A stretch of DNA of 64,000 nucleotides, from contig JAJFKL010000032.1 of the NCBI GenBank assembly GCA_021773235.1, positions 124,001 to 188,000 of the forward strand, in the 5' to 3' direction. The translations under genes were made by a program, and so were the position numbers. Shown here piece by piece: positions 63,622 to 64,000 of this stretch. Source of the DNA: Gammaproteobacteria bacterium (lineage in GTDB: Bacteria > Pseudomonadota > Gammaproteobacteria > Eutrophobiales > Eutrophobiaceae). The first letter of the stretch is position 1. Each line of letters begins with the position of its first letter. A model generated the notes under the pieces. It did not search any database and was not told the DNA's origin. It worked only from the letters and a program-made list of their open reading frames with translations.

Positions 63622-64000
63622 ATGTATAGATCTCCATATTTAATTACAGATAGAAAAATCAAGTTTGCTATTCTTGGATGCGGCCGTATATCGCAACAAC
63701 ATATCAAGTCAATTGAACTACATAAGGAAAATGCAGAGTTGGTTGCTGTTTGTGATACTGATGAGTCTGTCTTGGAAAGTGCGATAAAGGAAAACAATGT
63801 GGAAGGATTTTTGTCGCTTGAGGATATGCTGAATAAAAGTGATTTTGATGTGGTGGCAATTTGTACCCCAAGTGGCTTGCATTCTGAACAGTCAATCATG
63901 GTGTCTAAAGCTGGACGACATGTAATTACTGAAAAGCCAATGGCAACCAGGATGGTTGACGGTAAAAATATGGTGAGAACGGCTGATGAAGAAGGTACGC
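63622..64000 (+). CDS. Gfo/Idh/MocA oxidoreductase, WlbA/WbpB-like (cut by right edge)
   Basis: The first 126 residues only; the frame runs off the window. KFAILGCGRISQQHIKSIEL is the NAD motif, followed by AVCDTDE, CTPSGLHSEQS and RHVITEKPMATR, as in WlbA/WbpB, which oxidise C3 of UDP-GlcNAc-uronic acid. The dehydrogenase at 4133 could make that substrate. If so, WbpE- and WbpD-like genes should follow. Confidence 0.82.
   Translation, partial: MYRSPYLITDRKIKFAILGCGRISQQHIKSIELHKENAELVAVCDTDESVLESAIKENNVEGFLSLEDMLNKSDFDVVAICTPSGLHSEQSIMVSKAGRHVITEKPMATRMVDGKNMVRTADEEGT

Noticed and set aside
63561-63899. Minus-strand open frame of 112 codons
   Set aside because: The plus strand encodes the WlbA-like oxidoreductase from 63622 with a clear NAD motif, so this is a shadow.

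Overview
The window is an A+T-rich gammaproteobacterial chromosome segment. The left end is housekeeping: the end of leuC, then leuD, gltX and the tRNA-Ala(GGC)/tRNA-Glu(TTC) pair next to gltX. The rest, about 61 kb, is a surface-polysaccharide locus (O-antigen, capsule or exopolysaccharide). Genus cannot be fixed from the sequence alone. Many accessory families are ones I know best from Leptospira-type surface carbohydrate clusters, so the locus looks assembled by horizontal transfer.

Layout. 1-1.1 kb: leuCD. 1.3-3.0 kb: gltX and two tRNAs, closed by a terminator. 3.1-6.8 kb: three nucleotide-sugar genes (UDP-glucuronate 4-epimerase, a TviB/WbpO-type UDP-HexNAc dehydrogenase, UDP-glucose dehydrogenase) behind an extended -10 promoter. 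6.9-8.7 kb: RfaH and an O-antigen ligase/polymerase-like membrane protein. 8.8-10.0 kb: an unknown minus-strand membrane protein and the decayed remains of an IS30-type transposase. 10.07-10.67 kb: a winged-helix EPS-type regulator whose start is covered by two 15-bp palindromes exactly 30 bp apart. 10.73 kb: a perfect ops element (the RfaH recruitment site). From 10.8 kb to beyond the right edge: a tightly packed plus-strand gene array of more than 53 kb, interrupted once by a minus-strand acyltransferase at 34.3-36.2 kb.

The array reads as several biosynthetic modules. (a) 10.8-15.2 kb: PglK-like ABC flippase, GmhA-like isomerase, two SDR epimerases. (b) 15.2-21.5 kb: a HAD/APH-kinase fusion, a split transketolase, a 2OG-Fe(II) oxygenase, an LIC12192-type sporadic carbohydrate cluster protein, a radical SAM protein and a methyltransferase. 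(c) 21.8-34.3 kb: two TIGR04372-type glycosyltransferases, several methyltransferases including a C-methyltransferase pair, a WbuC-like cupin, a sugar aminotransferase, an atypical formyltransferase, a heptose-type nucleotidyltransferase/kinase with domains in the opposite order to HldE, and a sugar nucleotidyltransferase. (d) 36.3-46.1 kb: a nonulosonic (pseudaminic/legionaminic-like) acid pathway with PseC, PseG, a NeuB-type synthase, a cytidylyltransferase fused to a class III aminotransferase, a PIG-L deacetylase and an N-formyltransferase. (e) 46.1-50.6 kb: WbqC-like, GNAT, PFTS-motif and unknown proteins. (f) 50.6-57.9 kb: a probable second acidic-sugar pathway with a 6-phosphogluconolactonase-like protein, a D-2-hydroxyacid dehydrogenase, an SDR, a HAD phosphatase, an HpaI-type aldolase and a KdsB-like CMP transferase. 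(g) 58-64 kb: LIC13510-type carbohydrate protein, 2OG oxygenase, two GT2 glycosyltransferases, Wzz, and the start of a WlbA/WbpB-type UDP-sugar 3-dehydrogenase cut by the window edge.

How it may work together (inference): RfaH loads at the ops site and lets RNA polymerase read through the very long operon. The modules make unusual methylated, formylated, branched or acidic sugars, glycosyltransferases assemble them on a lipid carrier, the ABC flippase exports the unit, and Wzz with the ligase/polymerase-like protein sets chain length and attachment. The most novel-looking parts are modules b, d and f.
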